Origin: Marininema halotolerans
GTDB lineage: Bacteria > Bacillota > Bacilli > Thermoactinomycetales > DSM-45169
NCBI RefSeq assembly: GCF_900116235.1
Contig: NZ_FPAA01000002.1
Location: forward strand, 393,889 to 457,888
DNA length: 64,000 bases
Direction of reading: 5' to 3'
Part shown: one piece after another, positions 25,986-37,343 of the stretch
How positions within the stretch are numbered: the stretch's first letter is position 1
Layout: each line of letters starts with the position of its first letter
Program-made: the position numbers and the translations under genes
Notes under the pieces: generated by a model
Told to the model about the DNA's origin: nothing
Database searches by the model: none
Seen by the model: only the letters and a program-made list of their open reading frames with translations

Positions 25986-28900
25986 TCAGGAAACACTTCG
26001 TTCTTCTGGATGATGGTGATTCTTCTCATCTGGATCTACGTTAAGACGCCGGGTAATCGACATCATCGCAGGTAGGAAAAGGGGAAGCATCAGAAGTGCC
26101 ATCATAAACAATCCAATGATAACCACAGTAGCGACTTCCATCAAGGTTAGAATTTTTGAGGGATACAGCGCAGCAAAGGTACCTGAAAGGATAATGGCTG
26201 CTGAAAAAACAACGCCCCCAATCTTCCGAGACGCTTCAACAATCCCCTTTCCTGGGTGACAATTTCGATATTCTAAGTAACGCATCATCAGGAAGATGCT
26301 ATAGTCCACTCCCAATGAAACCACCATGATAAGTGAAAAGAATGGCGCTGACCAAGTAAGACCAGGGTAATCAAATCCTTCTCTGAAGATCACCTCTGAG
26401 GCAGCTAATGCACTAAAATACGCAATGACCAAAGAGGCAATTACATAGACCGTGTTCCAGAACGAACGTAGAATCCAGAGAAGAACCAATGCGATCCCTA
26501 GCATCATATACGTTGCAGTTCTTGAAAAATCCTCCGTGGATAACTGATTTAAATCACGATTTTGCGATGAAAGCCCACCTACCCCGTATATCGAATCACT
26601 ATAGGGTGTTTTCTTCAGTTTGCTGTCCATCGTCTGATCGATCTCCCCGGCTGTCTTCATCGCTTTCTCAGAATACGGATCATCCGTCAGCACCACACGG
26701 AAATTCATAATATGGCGATCATCGGACATATACGCATCGAGGGATTTTTGAAAATTTTTCCCCTCTCGCTGTTCTTTTGGCAAGAAGAAGGTATGGGAAG
26801 CACGGGTGTCAGACACCTCACCTAAAAATCCTTGCGCGTTTTCAAGACCATGATCGATCTCGCCCAACCCTTTTGAACTTTTACTCAGCCCCTTTTGTAA
26901 CTGCTTCAAATCTCCATTCATAGCATAGAGCCCTTCATTTAATTTCTTCTGTCCATTGGCCACGCGGCCCAAACCCCTATCAATTTCACCAAGGGCATTG
27001 GTAACTTTGGCTTCGCCAGCACTTCCTTCTCTTAACCCCGCTGATAGCTTACCCATCTCCACTTCCATTTTCCCAAGACCATCAGCCATCTGTTTTTGTC
27101 CTGTGGAAATTTTATCGAATTTTCCATTTAGGGTAGCCAACTTCTGATTGGTATCCGCAAATGTATGGTTAAGCAGCATCATTTTTGAACTTAATTGATT
27201 GACAGCAATATTTAGTCCTTCCGTACTTGTCTTAAAAGCGATTCGAGCTAATTTGTCTTTTCTACCGGTTGGGTTTTTCCATTCACTTAATATCTTCTGT
27301 TGCGCGACAACTACCGCTTTCAAACCTGGATTGATTCCTTTCTGAAGTGCACGATAACCTGTTGCCATCTTTTGATAGCCCGCTTGCAATTGTTGATAGT
27401 AATTGGTTAATTCCGCCGTTCCTTCACTCAACGCTTGCATTCGATCATGCATCTCGGAAAGACCCGCTTGTATCTGTGCCGCTCCAGCCGCTCCTTGATC
27501 TAATCCCACTTGAATTTTCTTCGTAGTATTGCCTACTTCGTGAACCCCATTTTGGGCAGCCAGGGTTCCTTTATATAACTGATCCGTTTGGGACATATCC
27601 TGATTACCGGCGTTCATTTTCGCAACCGCTTCATCTAGACCCGTTTTGATCTGTTCGGTTCCATCTTCTGCGTCATGGAGTCCCTCTTTGGTTTTTTTCG
27701 TCTGTTTATTAACATAGGCCTCTTCGATGGGGACCCCTTTAGGACGAGTAGGGCCATATACTTTATCCACACCCGGTACACGTTCAAGGTTATCAGTTAG
27801 TTCATCGATATAAGCAAGGGATTCAGGGGAATCGAGCTTTTGATCGTCATTTTTCAACACCACTTCCACTGGCATGGTTTGCCCTGGCGAAAACTCCTTC
27901 GCAACCAAGTTATATCCCTTAACGGATTCGTAGGAGTCATCCACCTCATCCAAACTATTGTAGGACAAGGTCCCTTGATGGAAAAACAGAATCGGCACGG
28001 AGAGAAGCGCCACAATGAGTAGCCCTACGAGTGGGCGTCGAAAGGAGAAGGAGGAAAGGGCTGGCCATATTCGGCTATCCACTTTTCCTTTTACCCGTCT
28101 CATGGGCCAAAACATTTTCATACCCAACAGGGACATAAAAAAAGGAACAATGGTGAGTAGAGACCCCATGAGGAAAAGAACCCCAACTGCAACGGCCACA
28201 CCTGCCTGATAGACAGAAAAACGAGCAAAGGCTAAACAGCTAAATCCGATAAGAACGGCTATGGCACTATAAAATACAGTTTTTCCCGCTGTTTGATATG
28301 TAACCACAATGGATTCCGCCACTGATTTTCGTTTGGCAATTTCCTCTTTAAAGCGGGCAAAAAGCAAAATATTATAGTCCGTACCAACGCCAAACAAAAC
28401 AAGCACTAAAAAAATTTGGGTAAAGTTAGCGAAGGGAAATCCCCACCATTCCACCATATGGGCAACGGCAGCAAGGGAGGTGATGTACGAAATCCCCACA
28501 GAGAGAAGAGAAATGACAGGTGCCACCGGCGAGCGAAATACCGCAATCAATACAACAATAATAAAGAGAACAGCAATCGTTTCTGTTTTCTCTACCCCTG
28601 CTAACGTGGTCTGACCAAAATCATCTTGAATGAGTTTACTGCCAGTTAGGTAATGTTCCACCGATACCGATTTCAAGGCTTTATTTAAATCCCCTCGGAC
28701 GTCAGAAAGCTTTTTCCCACTACGGTTAACTGTAAAGAGCGCCATTACTGTGCTTTGGTCTTGAGAGACAAATTGATCTTTCAGCTCTTTTTCATCAAAG
28801 TGCGTAACGACGTTACTTACACCCAATTCCTTGTCCGATTGTAACTGATGAATGCCATCCTTGATCTCGGATTGTTCTTTCTTAGTCAAGGGGTTATCCG

Positions 28901-29123
28901 AGTGAAACACCGCGAGTACATCCACATCCTTACTGCTTTTCGAGGAATTGTTCATCTCTTTTTTTAAATTTTTCGCAACTTGCGAAGAAAATTCTGCTGG
29001 AATTTTAGGTTCAGATTCCCGGGTCATTCGCTCTAAGTCGGGCATTGTTGTGATGGCTAAAATCGTCATCCCAATCCAAGCCATAATCACCACCCATTTA
29101 TACCGGAGAACCGTACGCATCAT
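25986..29123 (-). CDS. MMPL/RND family transporter (YdgH/YdfJ-like)
   Basis: 1045 aa. One N-terminal membrane helix, then a TM cluster at about residues 180-400 (FGVGTDYNILLFARFKEE) and a second at about 870-1030 (SLGVDYSIFLMMRYLEY). Between them is a long helical/coiled-coil extracytoplasmic region (about 460-790) with repeated short helices such as AQIQAGLSEM and QKQMADGLGKM. RND exporters of this type move lipids or hydrophobic compounds by proton motive force; substrate unknown. Ends in a basic/acidic tail with HHHPEE. Single-gene transcript with its own terminator. Confidence 0.92.
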   Translation of the reverse strand: MMRTVLRYKWVVIMAWIGMTILAITTMPDLERMTRESEPKIPAEFSSQVAKNLKKEMNNSSKSSKDVDVLAVFHSDNPLTKKEQSEIKDGIHQLQSDKELGVSNVVTHFDEKELKDQFVSQDQSTVMALFTVNRSGKKLSDVRGDLNKALKSVSVEHYLTGSKLIQDDFGQTTLAGVEKTETIAVLFIIVVLIAVFRSPVAPVISLLSVGISYITSLAAVAHMVEWWGFPFANFTQIFLVLVLFGVGTDYNILLFARFKEEIAKRKSVAESIVVTYQTAGKTVFYSAIAVLIGFSCLAFARFSVYQAGVAVAVGVLFLMGSLLTIVPFFMSLLGMKMFWPMRRVKGKVDSRIWPALSSFSFRRPLVGLLIVALLSVPILFFHQGTLSYNSLDEVDDSYESVKGYNLVAKEFSPGQTMPVEVVLKNDDQKLDSPESLAYIDELTDNLERVPGVDKVYGPTRPKGVPIEEAYVNKQTKKTKEGLHDAEDGTEQIKTGLDEAVAKMNAGNQDMSQTDQLYKGTLAAQNGVHEVGNTTKKIQVGLDQGAAGAAQIQAGLSEMHDRMQALSEGTAELTNYYQQLQAGYQKMATGYRALQKGINPGLKAVVVAQQKILSEWKNPTGRKDKLARIAFKTSTEGLNIAVNQLSSKMMLLNHTFADTNQKLATLNGKFDKISTGQKQMADGLGKMEVEMGKLSAGLREGSAGEAKVTNALGEIDRGLGRVANGQKKLNEGLYAMNGDLKQLQKGLSKSSKGLGEIDHGLENAQGFLGEVSDTRASHTFFLPKEQREGKNFQKSLDAYMSDDRHIMNFRVVLTDDPYSEKAMKTAGEIDQTMDSKLKKTPYSDSIYGVGGLSSQNRDLNQLSTEDFSRTATYMMLGIALVLLWILRSFWNTVYVIASLVIAYFSALAASEVIFREGFDYPGLTWSAPFFSLIMVVSLGVDYSIFLMMRYLEYRNCHPGKGIVEASRKIGGVVFSAAIILSGTFAALYPSKILTLMEVATVVIIGLFMMALLMLPLFLPAMMSITRRLNVDPDEKNHHHPEERSVS

Positions 29124-29624
29124 CTACCACCTTTCCACTCATTTTCACTATCTTTCGCATTTTCGCATAATGATAGCAAGTCTTGTTGCATCCTGCTCCA
29201 AATGACTCCATCCAATTTAGTTTCCACCTTCTTACTACCCTCAATCGCACAAATCAATCAGGTATTCTCTTTTAAAGCAAAGGGTATCACGTTGTTTGAG
29301 AATCCTATCTCCAAATAACTCCTCGGTACAATGGATCGTGTGATTCCATTATATATATTCGATGGATGAATCATCAGACATGAAGTGACCCTAAACAAGA
29401 ACAACTTGATCACCCTCTTGTTTCCTCCCCTCATAGGGTTATCTATTTCGACTCTCTAATAATACGTAAATAAATAAAAAACAGACTCTATCCCCCTATT
29501 TTTACTCCTCATCACCAAAAAGAGGGACGCATGCGACTTGCTCTTTTACAAGCCGAACGTTACGGTATATGGGTATCCTCCATGGATAACATTACCAATG
29601 TTTAGTTAAAGGAGATGTTGTACG
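29124..29624. other. Intergenic region between the MMPL gene and asnB
   Basis: Divergent 500-bp gap expected to hold both promoters; no T-box or other riboswitch core recognised. A 24-codon frame at 29531-29605 (GAGGG upstream of its ATG) ends 20 nt before asnB and could be a leader peptide, but nothing more supports it. Confidence 0.35.
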
Positions 29625-31466
29625 ATGTGTGGCATCACCGGCTGGGTTGATTGGAATCGTGACCTATCCAATGAGAAACCTACCTTAGAGAAAATGGCGA
29701 ATTCGATCTATTGGAGAGGTCCAGATAATGATGGCTTTTGGTTAAGCCAACGGGTTGCTTTTGCTCATCGTCGATTGATTGTTATCGATCCTGAGGGAGG
29801 CGTACAACCCATGGTTCGCCGGGAACGAGGCGCAGAATATGCCCTTACATATAATGGCGAGCTCTATAATTTTCGTGAATTACGGGAAGAGCTTAGAGGC
29901 CTTGGTCATACCTTTGAGACCCGTTCCGACACTGAAGTCGTTCTTCGTTCCTATATCGAATGGGGTTCTGAGGCTCCCCGTCGATTTAACGGAATCTTTG
30001 CTGCTGCGATTTGGGATGGCGCTCGCCAAGAGTTAGTACTCATACGTGATCAACTCGGTGTAAAACCCCTCTTTTATGCACAACGAAATGATTCGATTAT
30101 TTTTGGTTCCGAATTGAAAGCGCTTTTATCGCACCCAAGTATTGACCCTGCAATCGGACGCACAGGACTTGCTGAACTATTTATCACCGTCCCTGTTCGT
30201 ACACCGGGTCACGGAATATATCAGGATGTCCATGAAGTACGCCCTGGTTACCTTCTTCGCTTCAGCGCTACGGGGGTAAAGGAAGAGCGTTATTGGAAAT
30301 TAGAAAGCCATCCCCATGAAGATGATTTAGAAAAAACGACCCTTCATATTCGAGAGTTGTTACATGATACGGTTCAACGACAACTGATTGCAGATGTTCC
30401 TGTCGTTTCACTGTTATCCGGAGGCCTCGATTCCAGTGGTTTAACTGCTCTGGCTGCTCGCGAATACCGAGAACAAGGAAAAGAACCTCTTCACACCTAT
30501 TCGGTTGATTTCGTAGGAAGTGACCGAGACTTTCAAGCGGACCCGCTTCATCAGAGCTTAGACGCGCCTTGGATTGAGCGCATGGTGAAGCATACCCAAA
30601 GCAACCATCATACTGTCACGTTGGATACACCTGATTTGATCGCCAATCATGATGTCCCCATTCATGCGCATGACCTTCCTGGAATGGGAGAGATGGAGAT
30701 TTCCCTTTACATGCTGTTCCGGGAAATTAGAAAGAATGCGGTCGTTACGTTATCCGGAGAATCGGCAGATGAAGTCTTCGGTGGCTATCCATGGTTCCAT
30801 GATGAAAAAGTATTACAAGCAAAAACCTTCCCCTGGAATGTGACCATGGAATCCAACCATAATCAAATGGATCTATTCACACCTGAAATCAACGAAGTGC
30901 TTCACCGGGAGGAATACCTCCAACAACGATATGAAGAAGCGATCTCCGAAGTCCCTAAGCTACCTGGAGAAAGTGCCCATGATGCACGGATTAGAGAACT
31001 TTTTTATCTCAATCTCACTCGCTTTCTGCCCGTCCTTCTCAATCGCAAGGATCGCATGAGTATGGCAACTGGACTTGAAGTACGTGTTCCATTCTGTGAT
31101 CCACGCCTTGTACAATATGTGTGGAACATTCCCTGGGAAATGAAAAACGTCGATGGGATGGAAAAAGGTATACTACGACGGGCCTTCGCAGATGTATTAC
31201 CTGAAGGCGTTGTCAAACGCAAAAAAAGCGCATACCCCTTTACAACCAATCCCACCTACCTAGCAGCACTTCGCTCACGGATGGAGGAAATCATTAACGA
31301 TACCCACTCACCATTAACATCCATCATCCAACGAAGCGCTCTGCAAAACCTATTAAACGCCACCGCCACACCCAGCCAAAAGATCACCCAATGGATTCAA
31401 ATCCTGGATCGGCTTGTTCAGACCGATACTTGGTTACGCGAATACCAAGTTTCTATTCGTTTGTAA
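29625..31466 (+). CDS. asnB: Asparagine synthase (glutamine-hydrolysing)
   Basis: 613 aa. Cys2 of MCGITGW is the N-terminal glutaminase nucleophile; RGPDNDGFW and the YNGELYNF loop belong to the same class II amidotransferase domain. The synthetase half has the PP-loop SLLSGGLDSS near residue 265 and LSGESADEVFGGYPW. Makes Asn from Asp, Gln and ATP, or amidates a cell-wall or secondary-metabolite precursor as some AsnB paralogues do. SD AAAGGAG lies 12 nt before the ATG. Confidence 0.94.
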   Translation: MCGITGWVDWNRDLSNEKPTLEKMANSIYWRGPDNDGFWLSQRVAFAHRRLIVIDPEGGVQPMVRRERGAEYALTYNGELYNFRELREELRGLGHTFETRSDTEVVLRSYIEWGSEAPRRFNGIFAAAIWDGARQELVLIRDQLGVKPLFYAQRNDSIIFGSELKALLSHPSIDPAIGRTGLAELFITVPVRTPGHGIYQDVHEVRPGYLLRFSATGVKEERYWKLESHPHEDDLEKTTLHIRELLHDTVQRQLIADVPVVSLLSGGLDSSGLTALAAREYREQGKEPLHTYSVDFVGSDRDFQADPLHQSLDAPWIERMVKHTQSNHHTVTLDTPDLIANHDVPIHAHDLPGMGEMEISLYMLFREIRKNAVVTLSGESADEVFGGYPWFHDEKVLQAKTFPWNVTMESNHNQMDLFTPEINEVLHREEYLQQRYEEAISEVPKLPGESAHDARIRELFYLNLTRFLPVLLNRKDRMSMATGLEVRVPFCDPRLVQYVWNIPWEMKNVDGMEKGILRRAFADVLPEGVVKRKKSAYPFTTNPTYLAALRSRMEEIINDTHSPLTSIIQRSALQNLLNATATPSQKITQWIQILDRLVQTDTWLREYQVSIRL

Positions 31467-31555
31467 TCCTGTGTATAATTAGCCGCTGATCTCCTTAGGT
31501 TAAGGTTGTGTGCCGGGAAAGCCCGTCTCACGAATATTGCTTAGGAGTGAGGACG

Positions 31556-31744
31556 ATGGCAGAAAAAAATCAGAAGCAACGTGATGATAACGATCATGAG
31601 GAACATCATCGCATTCAGTTCGCCTACGAGCAGAGCGGGGAATTAACTGATATCGAGTTATCGCGCCTCGAACAGAAACAATTACGCAATAACACGGAGA
31701 CAAACAACGAGCAAGGAGAAGCTTTCAAAGAAGAAGATCAATAA
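31556..31744 (+). CDS. Small acidic, Gln/Glu-rich hypothetical protein
   Basis: 62 aa, very hydrophilic (EKNQKQRDDNDHEEHH at the start, EEDQ at the end). ATG chosen for TTAGGAG upstream. Family not recognised. Followed directly by a terminator, which supports it being a real short transcript unit. Confidence 0.6.
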   Translation: MAEKNQKQRDDNDHEEHHRIQFAYEQSGELTDIELSRLEQKQLRNNTETNNEQGEAFKEEDQ

Positions 31745-31776
31745 AAAAACGTGGGGTTGGAATCCCCACGTTTTTT
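31744..31776. terminator. Terminator, bidirectional
   Basis: AAAAAACGTGGGG / CCCCACGTTTTTT inverted repeat between the converging genes at 31556 and 31802. Confidence 0.85.
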
Positions 31777-31801
31777 GGCATCTATGTAAAGTTGCTCCCT
31801 T

Positions 31802-32131
31802 TTAAGCATGAACACTTGTTTGAATAAATTTTCCTTCAATATGAAGGAAAAGGACATTTAAATCCGCAATGAGGCAGGATAACTCATTCATTTCTGTCGT
31901 TAACTGAAAAAATGTCGCATCATCTTCTGCAAAATAAAGCACTTCAAAAGACTTCATATAAATGGCTTCTAATTCTTGAATACGGGGAGGGATCTCTGCA
32001 CAGATCTCCTGGCAAAGCCATTCAAATTGTTCTTGTTCTTCTAGGGATAGTTCCTCATAGTCCACATGAAGTAGTGGTTTTCTAATTTGAAGACGTTGAT
32101 CAAAAACAAGTTCGTAAGTCGTCTTACTCAT
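31802..32131 (-). CDS. Hypothetical protein
   Basis: 109 aa, acidic and largely helical (LSLEEQEQFEWLCQEICAEIPPRIQELEAIY). No family recognised. A purine-rich GGGGTGGGGTAAG precedes the ATG. Lies downstream of the TPR gene on the same strand with a 100-nt gap. Confidence 0.6.
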   Translation of the reverse strand: MSKTTYELVFDQRLQIRKPLLHVDYEELSLEEQEQFEWLCQEICAEIPPRIQELEAIYMKSFEVLYFAEDDATFFQLTTEMNELSCLIADLNVLFLHIEGKFIQTSVHA

Positions 32132-32231
32132 CTTACCCCACCCCCACGGTCTCCTTTCATCATAACGATGTCCTTTGGGTTACGCAAGCAATCCGTTGAT
32201 TCATCCCTTGGATAAAAGGGGAGCATGTCCG

Positions 32232-33164
32232 TTATTGTCTAGCCTTTTTATCCAAGTGATGAATACGAAGTTCCAGGATCGGATGGTACTCCGTTCCACA
32301 ATGACTCACCATCTTTTGCAAAACATCAATCGCTAGGGTGATCTCCCCCTTCTCCTCTAACATCGCTACATAATCCAACCCTGCGTACGGAGTAAGAAAC
32401 TGGGGAGTCCAGTACTTCTCTGCAATTTGAATCAGCTCCTGACGCAATCCATGTCTAAACAACAGGGTCGTCACAGTCATAAGCGCCATCTCTTCTACCC
32501 ATTCAGGAAGCTCCTCAACTTCACGATAACCCTGGGTCGAATCCAAAGCGAATTGGAACTGCTGGATGGCTTCCGCAATCCTTTTATCCTGTAAATATAC
32601 GCGACCTAATTCTAGCTGAGGCCACCACGCCTCTTTATCTTCAGTAAACTCATGTAAAAGACGGGCCGCTTGTGCTGAATCCGACGTTGAACTTGCCAAC
32701 ATGCGAAGAGCCATCCCTTGGTTTGGTTCTCTTTTTAACCCTTGGTGTAAGGCATCCACCATATCTTCAATCTTTTTATCCTCACCATACAGCCGAGCTA
32801 GATAGGTATAGGCTACACCTCTGTCAGGGAATCGATCGATACATTCTTTTAGAATCGTTTCCGCCTCAGGATAACTTTTAAAACGTTGTAGAATTAAACC
32901 CTTCAATAAAAGCGGTTCTTCCCCGCGGTCAGTTAGTTCCAATACGCGATTCACACTCTGCAGTGCCTCATTTAAAAAGCCATCCCGGTAAAGTTGGACA
33001 GCAAAGGCATACAAATTCTCTGGGTGGTCCCATTCTGCTTGTATATTTTCTGGTATGACACGAAGACGAAATTCCTCACGATCCGTCCAAATTAGTTGAC
33101 CAAACTCGTCAAACAGTGGAATTTTCTTGTGTTCCTCCAATGCCCATCCTCCCATTTCTTTCAC
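32232..33164 (-). CDS. TPR-repeat protein
   Basis: 310 aa with degenerate tetratricopeptide helices from about residue 45 onward (YAFAVQLYRDGFLNEALQSV, AYTYLARLYGEDKKIEDMVDAL, QLELGRVYLQDKRIAEAIQQF). No signal peptide or enzyme domain; likely a cytosolic protein-interaction scaffold. Position next to mnmA recalls the tetratricopeptide gene near mnmA in other Bacillales, but here it is on the opposite strand. Confidence 0.75.
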   Translation of the reverse strand: MKEMGGWALEEHKKIPLFDEFGQLIWTDREEFRLRVIPENIQAEWDHPENLYAFAVQLYRDGFLNEALQSVNRVLELTDRGEEPLLLKGLILQRFKSYPEAETILKECIDRFPDRGVAYTYLARLYGEDKKIEDMVDALHQGLKREPNQGMALRMLASSTSDSAQAARLLHEFTEDKEAWWPQLELGRVYLQDKRIAEAIQQFQFALDSTQGYREVEELPEWVEEMALMTVTTLLFRHGLRQELIQIAEKYWTPQFLTPYAGLDYVAMLEEKGEITLAIDVLQKMVSHCGTEYHPILELRIHHLDKKARQ

Positions 33165-33333
33165 GTTAGGATCTAGTTATCATTCAGACCTCTATCTATA
33201 GTGACAGATTTGCCGGTTGATGAACATACTACCCTTGACCCAATTCCACTCTGCCTCAGGTAGGATATTTCTACTACCGAAACTTCTTCCTCCGCTTCAT
33301 TTTTGTTGCCAATAGGTTTCCATTCTGAACCTG

Positions 33334-33342
33334 TGGTATAAT
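33334..33342 (+). promoter_or_regulatory. Extended -10 promoter for mnmA
   Basis: TGGTATAAT, an extended -10 match, 53 nt before the mnmA ATG. No good -35 at 17 nt. A small hairpin (AATGGGG/CCCCATT, about 33349-33366) follows in the leader. Confidence 0.55.
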
Positions 33343-33388
33343 CATACGAATGGGGGTTTCCCCATTGAACTTTCGTATTCAGAGGTGA

Positions 33389-34492
<1,104 letters not shown>

Positions 34493-34494
34493 AG

Positions 34495-34523
34495 AAAGAC
34501 CCCGTTCTCTACGGGGTCTTTTT
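34495..34523 (+). terminator. Terminator after mnmA
   Basis: AAAGACCCCGT / ACGGGGTCTTT with 5-nt loop and trailing Ts. Confidence 0.88.
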
Positions 34524-34727
34524 ATGGCAACCGGATCCGCCTCCAGACGGAGGTTGGATCCCTTCTGTAGTCCCTTTCCTAAACACTCACAATCCTCTAA
34601 ACTAACGATAGATCGATCATTTAGGAACTGATCACTTTAAACCCCCACTACATTCTTTGGTACTGTCCTCATTTACTATAGAAAGGAAGTGGCGCGGTGC
34701 ACGTGCTAACGAGGTACCGCAACACCT

Positions 34728-35633
34728 ATGAGACTATTTTTTAATAAAGGTTCACTCTTCGCGTGTATCATTATCACCCTCGGTGTATTGTTTCTGCTGG
34801 AAAATGTAGGTGTGTTGCCAGTCCATGTGACGACATTGCTCTCCACTTGGTGGCCCGTTATCTTCTTCGTGTTGGCAACGTCAGCCTTTTTCCAAGGATT
34901 GCGACCTCTTTTTCGTAAACAACCACCGGATCTAGGACCCCTGATTGGGGGAACGGTTCTTTTTCTCATCGGTTGGAATTTCCTCGCAGATCAACTCCAA
35001 CTTCCCTTTCTTCATTGGAAAACTGTCGCCAGTATTTTATGGCCACTTGCGATGATCTATTTTGGTTTACGGCTCCTCTTCCACCATCACATCCCTCATC
35101 GCCATTATGATCACCGTTATCATCGCGACCATCATAGAAAGATGCGGCGAATGATTCGTGACGCAAGAAGACGAGGTTTTCATCACGCTCACCACTATGA
35201 TGACGACAATGCCGCCCATGAAGCCGATCGAGCGTGTCGAGAGACCGCTAGAAAGTATCGTTCGCACCGAGGCGATCACATGATGTTAGGGGAAATCCGC
35301 ATCGGGAAAGAACCCTTTCACCTAGAAAATAAAGAATATTGGTTGGGTGCAGGATCCATCGATCTCAACCTCACACAAGCCATCATTCCTGATGAAGAAG
35401 TCACTCTTTCAGTGGATGCTTGGTTTGGTGAAATCCAGGTCTATATCCCTTCCCACGTACCTGTTAAGATCGATGCTTTTGTCCGAACAGGAAGCTTAAA
35501 AGTTCTCGAGAACGTACATGCTGGCTTTTATCGGTACTCCAACACCCAAACACCTGATTTTGAAGAGGCTACAAAACGATTGGTGCTCAATCTATCGATT
35601 ATGTGTGGAGAGATCCGTGTGATCCGTGTATAA
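34728..35633 (+). CDS. LiaF-like membrane regulator with His-rich linker
   Basis: 301 aa. Four membrane helices in residues 10-125, then a linker (about 122-180) very rich in His, Arg and Asp (HHHIPHRHYDHRYHRDHH), then a C-terminal domain (MLGEIRIGKEPFHLENKEYW, SVDAWFGEIQVYIP) matching the LiaF/cell-wall-active antibiotic response domain. LiaF proteins hold the LiaS kinase in the off state until cell-envelope stress. First gene of a liaFSR-type operon; the kinase gene begins 12 nt after its stop. The His-rich linker could bind metal, an inference only. Confidence 0.88.
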   Translation: MRLFFNKGSLFACIIITLGVLFLLENVGVLPVHVTTLLSTWWPVIFFVLATSAFFQGLRPLFRKQPPDLGPLIGGTVLFLIGWNFLADQLQLPFLHWKTVASILWPLAMIYFGLRLLFHHHIPHRHYDHRYHRDHHRKMRRMIRDARRRGFHHAHHYDDDNAAHEADRACRETARKYRSHRGDHMMLGEIRIGKEPFHLENKEYWLGAGSIDLNLTQAIIPDEEVTLSVDAWFGEIQVYIPSHVPVKIDAFVRTGSLKVLENVHAGFYRYSNTQTPDFEEATKRLVLNLSIMCGEIRVIRV

Positions 35634-35645
35634 GGAGGAAGTAAT

Positions 35646-36713
35646 GTGATACGAAGACGAACAAAAAACCTTCGTTGGGAACTTTTATGGGCCTTTTTGC
35701 TGAACAACTTCGTAGCACTCCTCCTTTCCATTGGTGGATATCTCATAGTAAGAAGCACCCAGTCTATTCTATTAATGCACAGTGTTCTTATACTATCAGC
35801 CCTCGTTCCCGCACTCTACTTTGGACTTTCCGAGAGCTCTCGTCTAAAAAAAAATCTACAACCTTTACGGGATGGTGCAGTATTTCTTGCCAACGGCAAA
35901 CTCTCTCACCGTGTTCCCCAAGAGAGTGGCGCAGATATTATCGATGATATCGCCAACCAATGGAACCATATGGCTGAACGTTTAGAAACCCAAGTGGATA
36001 CGCTACAAAAACTATTAGCCCGTAATCGTGAATTAGCTGATCAATCGAAACAACTTGCCATTGTCGAAGAACGACAGCGCTTAGCTCGCGAACTCCATGA
36101 CTCGGTCAGTCAGCAGCTCTTTGCTATCTCCATGACAGCCTCTGCCCTCGTCAATGTCTCGCAAAGCAGCTCAGGATTCCCGAAAGAACTGAAGCAACCG
36201 TTAGAGATGATGGAAGAAACCGCTGTCAAAGCACAAGATGAAATGCGCGCCCTTCTCCTCCATTTAAAACCCGTCGGTTTAGAAAACCAGGGACTAAAAC
36301 CGGCTTTGGAACAATTTCTTACCGAACTAACGGATCAGTACTCCATTAAACTGGATTGGGAGCTCGAGGAGATCCCATCCATCCGCCGGGGAATGGAAGA
36401 GCATCTTTTCCGTATTACTCAGGAAGCACTCTCCAACCTACTTCGTCATAGCGGCGCAAACCATGGCAGTATTCTCTTACAATCCCGTTCAGGAATGATT
36501 TCACTGGTTGTTGAAGATAACGGCATTGGCTTCTCTGAAAGTGATCGCAAGAAGTCTTCCTATGGATTGGCAACGATCCGTGAACGCACGCAAGAAATGG
36601 GAGGCGATATCCGTATCCTTTCGGTAAAAGAAAAGGGAACCCGGCTGGAAATACGCATTCCCTGTACGAATAAGGAGGAACAATCCCATGACAATTCGGA
36701 CACTCATCGTTGA
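35646..36713 (+). CDS. LiaS-like sensor histidine kinase
   Basis: 355 aa, two short N-terminal TM helices with almost no extracellular loop, a HAMP-like segment (LANGKLSHRVPQES), HisKA_3 dimerisation/phosphoacceptor ERQRLARELHDSVSQQLFAIS (His near residue 150), and an HATPase domain (VEDNGIGFSES, SSYGLATIRERTQEMGG). Intramembrane-sensing kinase of the NarL-type pairs. GTG start after AAGGAGG. Overlaps liaR by 26 nt. Confidence 0.92.
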   Translation: MIRRRTKNLRWELLWAFLLNNFVALLLSIGGYLIVRSTQSILLMHSVLILSALVPALYFGLSESSRLKKNLQPLRDGAVFLANGKLSHRVPQESGADIIDDIANQWNHMAERLETQVDTLQKLLARNRELADQSKQLAIVEERQRLARELHDSVSQQLFAISMTASALVNVSQSSSGFPKELKQPLEMMEETAVKAQDEMRALLLHLKPVGLENQGLKPALEQFLTELTDQYSIKLDWELEEIPSIRRGMEEHLFRITQEALSNLLRHSGANHGSILLQSRSGMISLVVEDNGIGFSESDRKKSSYGLATIRERTQEMGGDIRILSVKEKGTRLEIRIPCTNKEEQSHDNSDTHR

Positions 36714-37326
36714 CGATCATGAAATGGTGCGTCGCGGCTTAGTTGCCTACCTAATGACACAACCCGATATAGAACTGGTCGGTGAAGCTGCGAGTGGACA
36801 TGAAGCCGTTACCCTCCTTTCAAAAACGCAACCTGATGTGGTGTTGATGGATTTAGTGATGGAGAACATGGACGGTGTTGAGGCAACCAAGGAAGCTGCT
36901 CGTGTCAGTCCAAATACCCGAGTCGTTGTTTTAACAAGCTATCTCAATGATGATAAGTTATTCCCCGTGTTAGAAGCCGGGGCGTTCAGCTATATCTTAA
37001 AAACTTCACGGGCACCGGAGATTGCTGAAGCCATTCGTAAGGCAGCGATTGGCCAAGCAACGATCGAACCACGTGTATCCGAAAAGATCCTTCATCGTAT
37101 GAAAGAAATCTCCACAAAGCCCCTTTATGAGGAGCTCACCGAAAGGGAAAGGGAAGTCCTCTCTTTATTAGGTCAAGCAAAGACAAATCAACAAATCGCT
37201 GACACCTTATACATTGGAGTCAAAACCGTCAAAACCCATGTAAGCAACATTCTGGCGAAATTATGTTTAGAAGATCGTACCCAAGCCGCTGTCTACGCGG
37301 TAGAAAATGGTTTGCATAAAAGGTAA
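36688..37326 (+). CDS. LiaR-like response regulator (NarL family)
   Basis: 212 aa. Receiver domain with DD at 9-10, phosphoacceptor Asp55 in VVLMDLVMENMDG, Thr in VVVLTSY and Lys in YILKTS. C-terminal LuxR-type HTH (LTEREREVLSLLGQAKTNQQIA) near residues 148-205. Last gene of the three-gene operon; a terminator follows within 20 nt. Confidence 0.93.
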   Translation: MTIRTLIVDDHEMVRRGLVAYLMTQPDIELVGEAASGHEAVTLLSKTQPDVVLMDLVMENMDGVEATKEAARVSPNTRVVVLTSYLNDDKLFPVLEAGAFSYILKTSRAPEIAEAIRKAAIGQATIEPRVSEKILHRMKEISTKPLYEELTEREREVLSLLGQAKTNQQIADTLYIGVKTVKTHVSNILAKLCLEDRTQAAVYAVENGLHKR

Positions 37327-37343
37327 TAAGGCTTTTGCACAAA

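Noticed and set aside
29531..29605. 24-codon frame just before asnB as leader peptide
   Set aside because: No attenuator hairpins between it and asnB and no run of regulatory codons; kept only as a remark.
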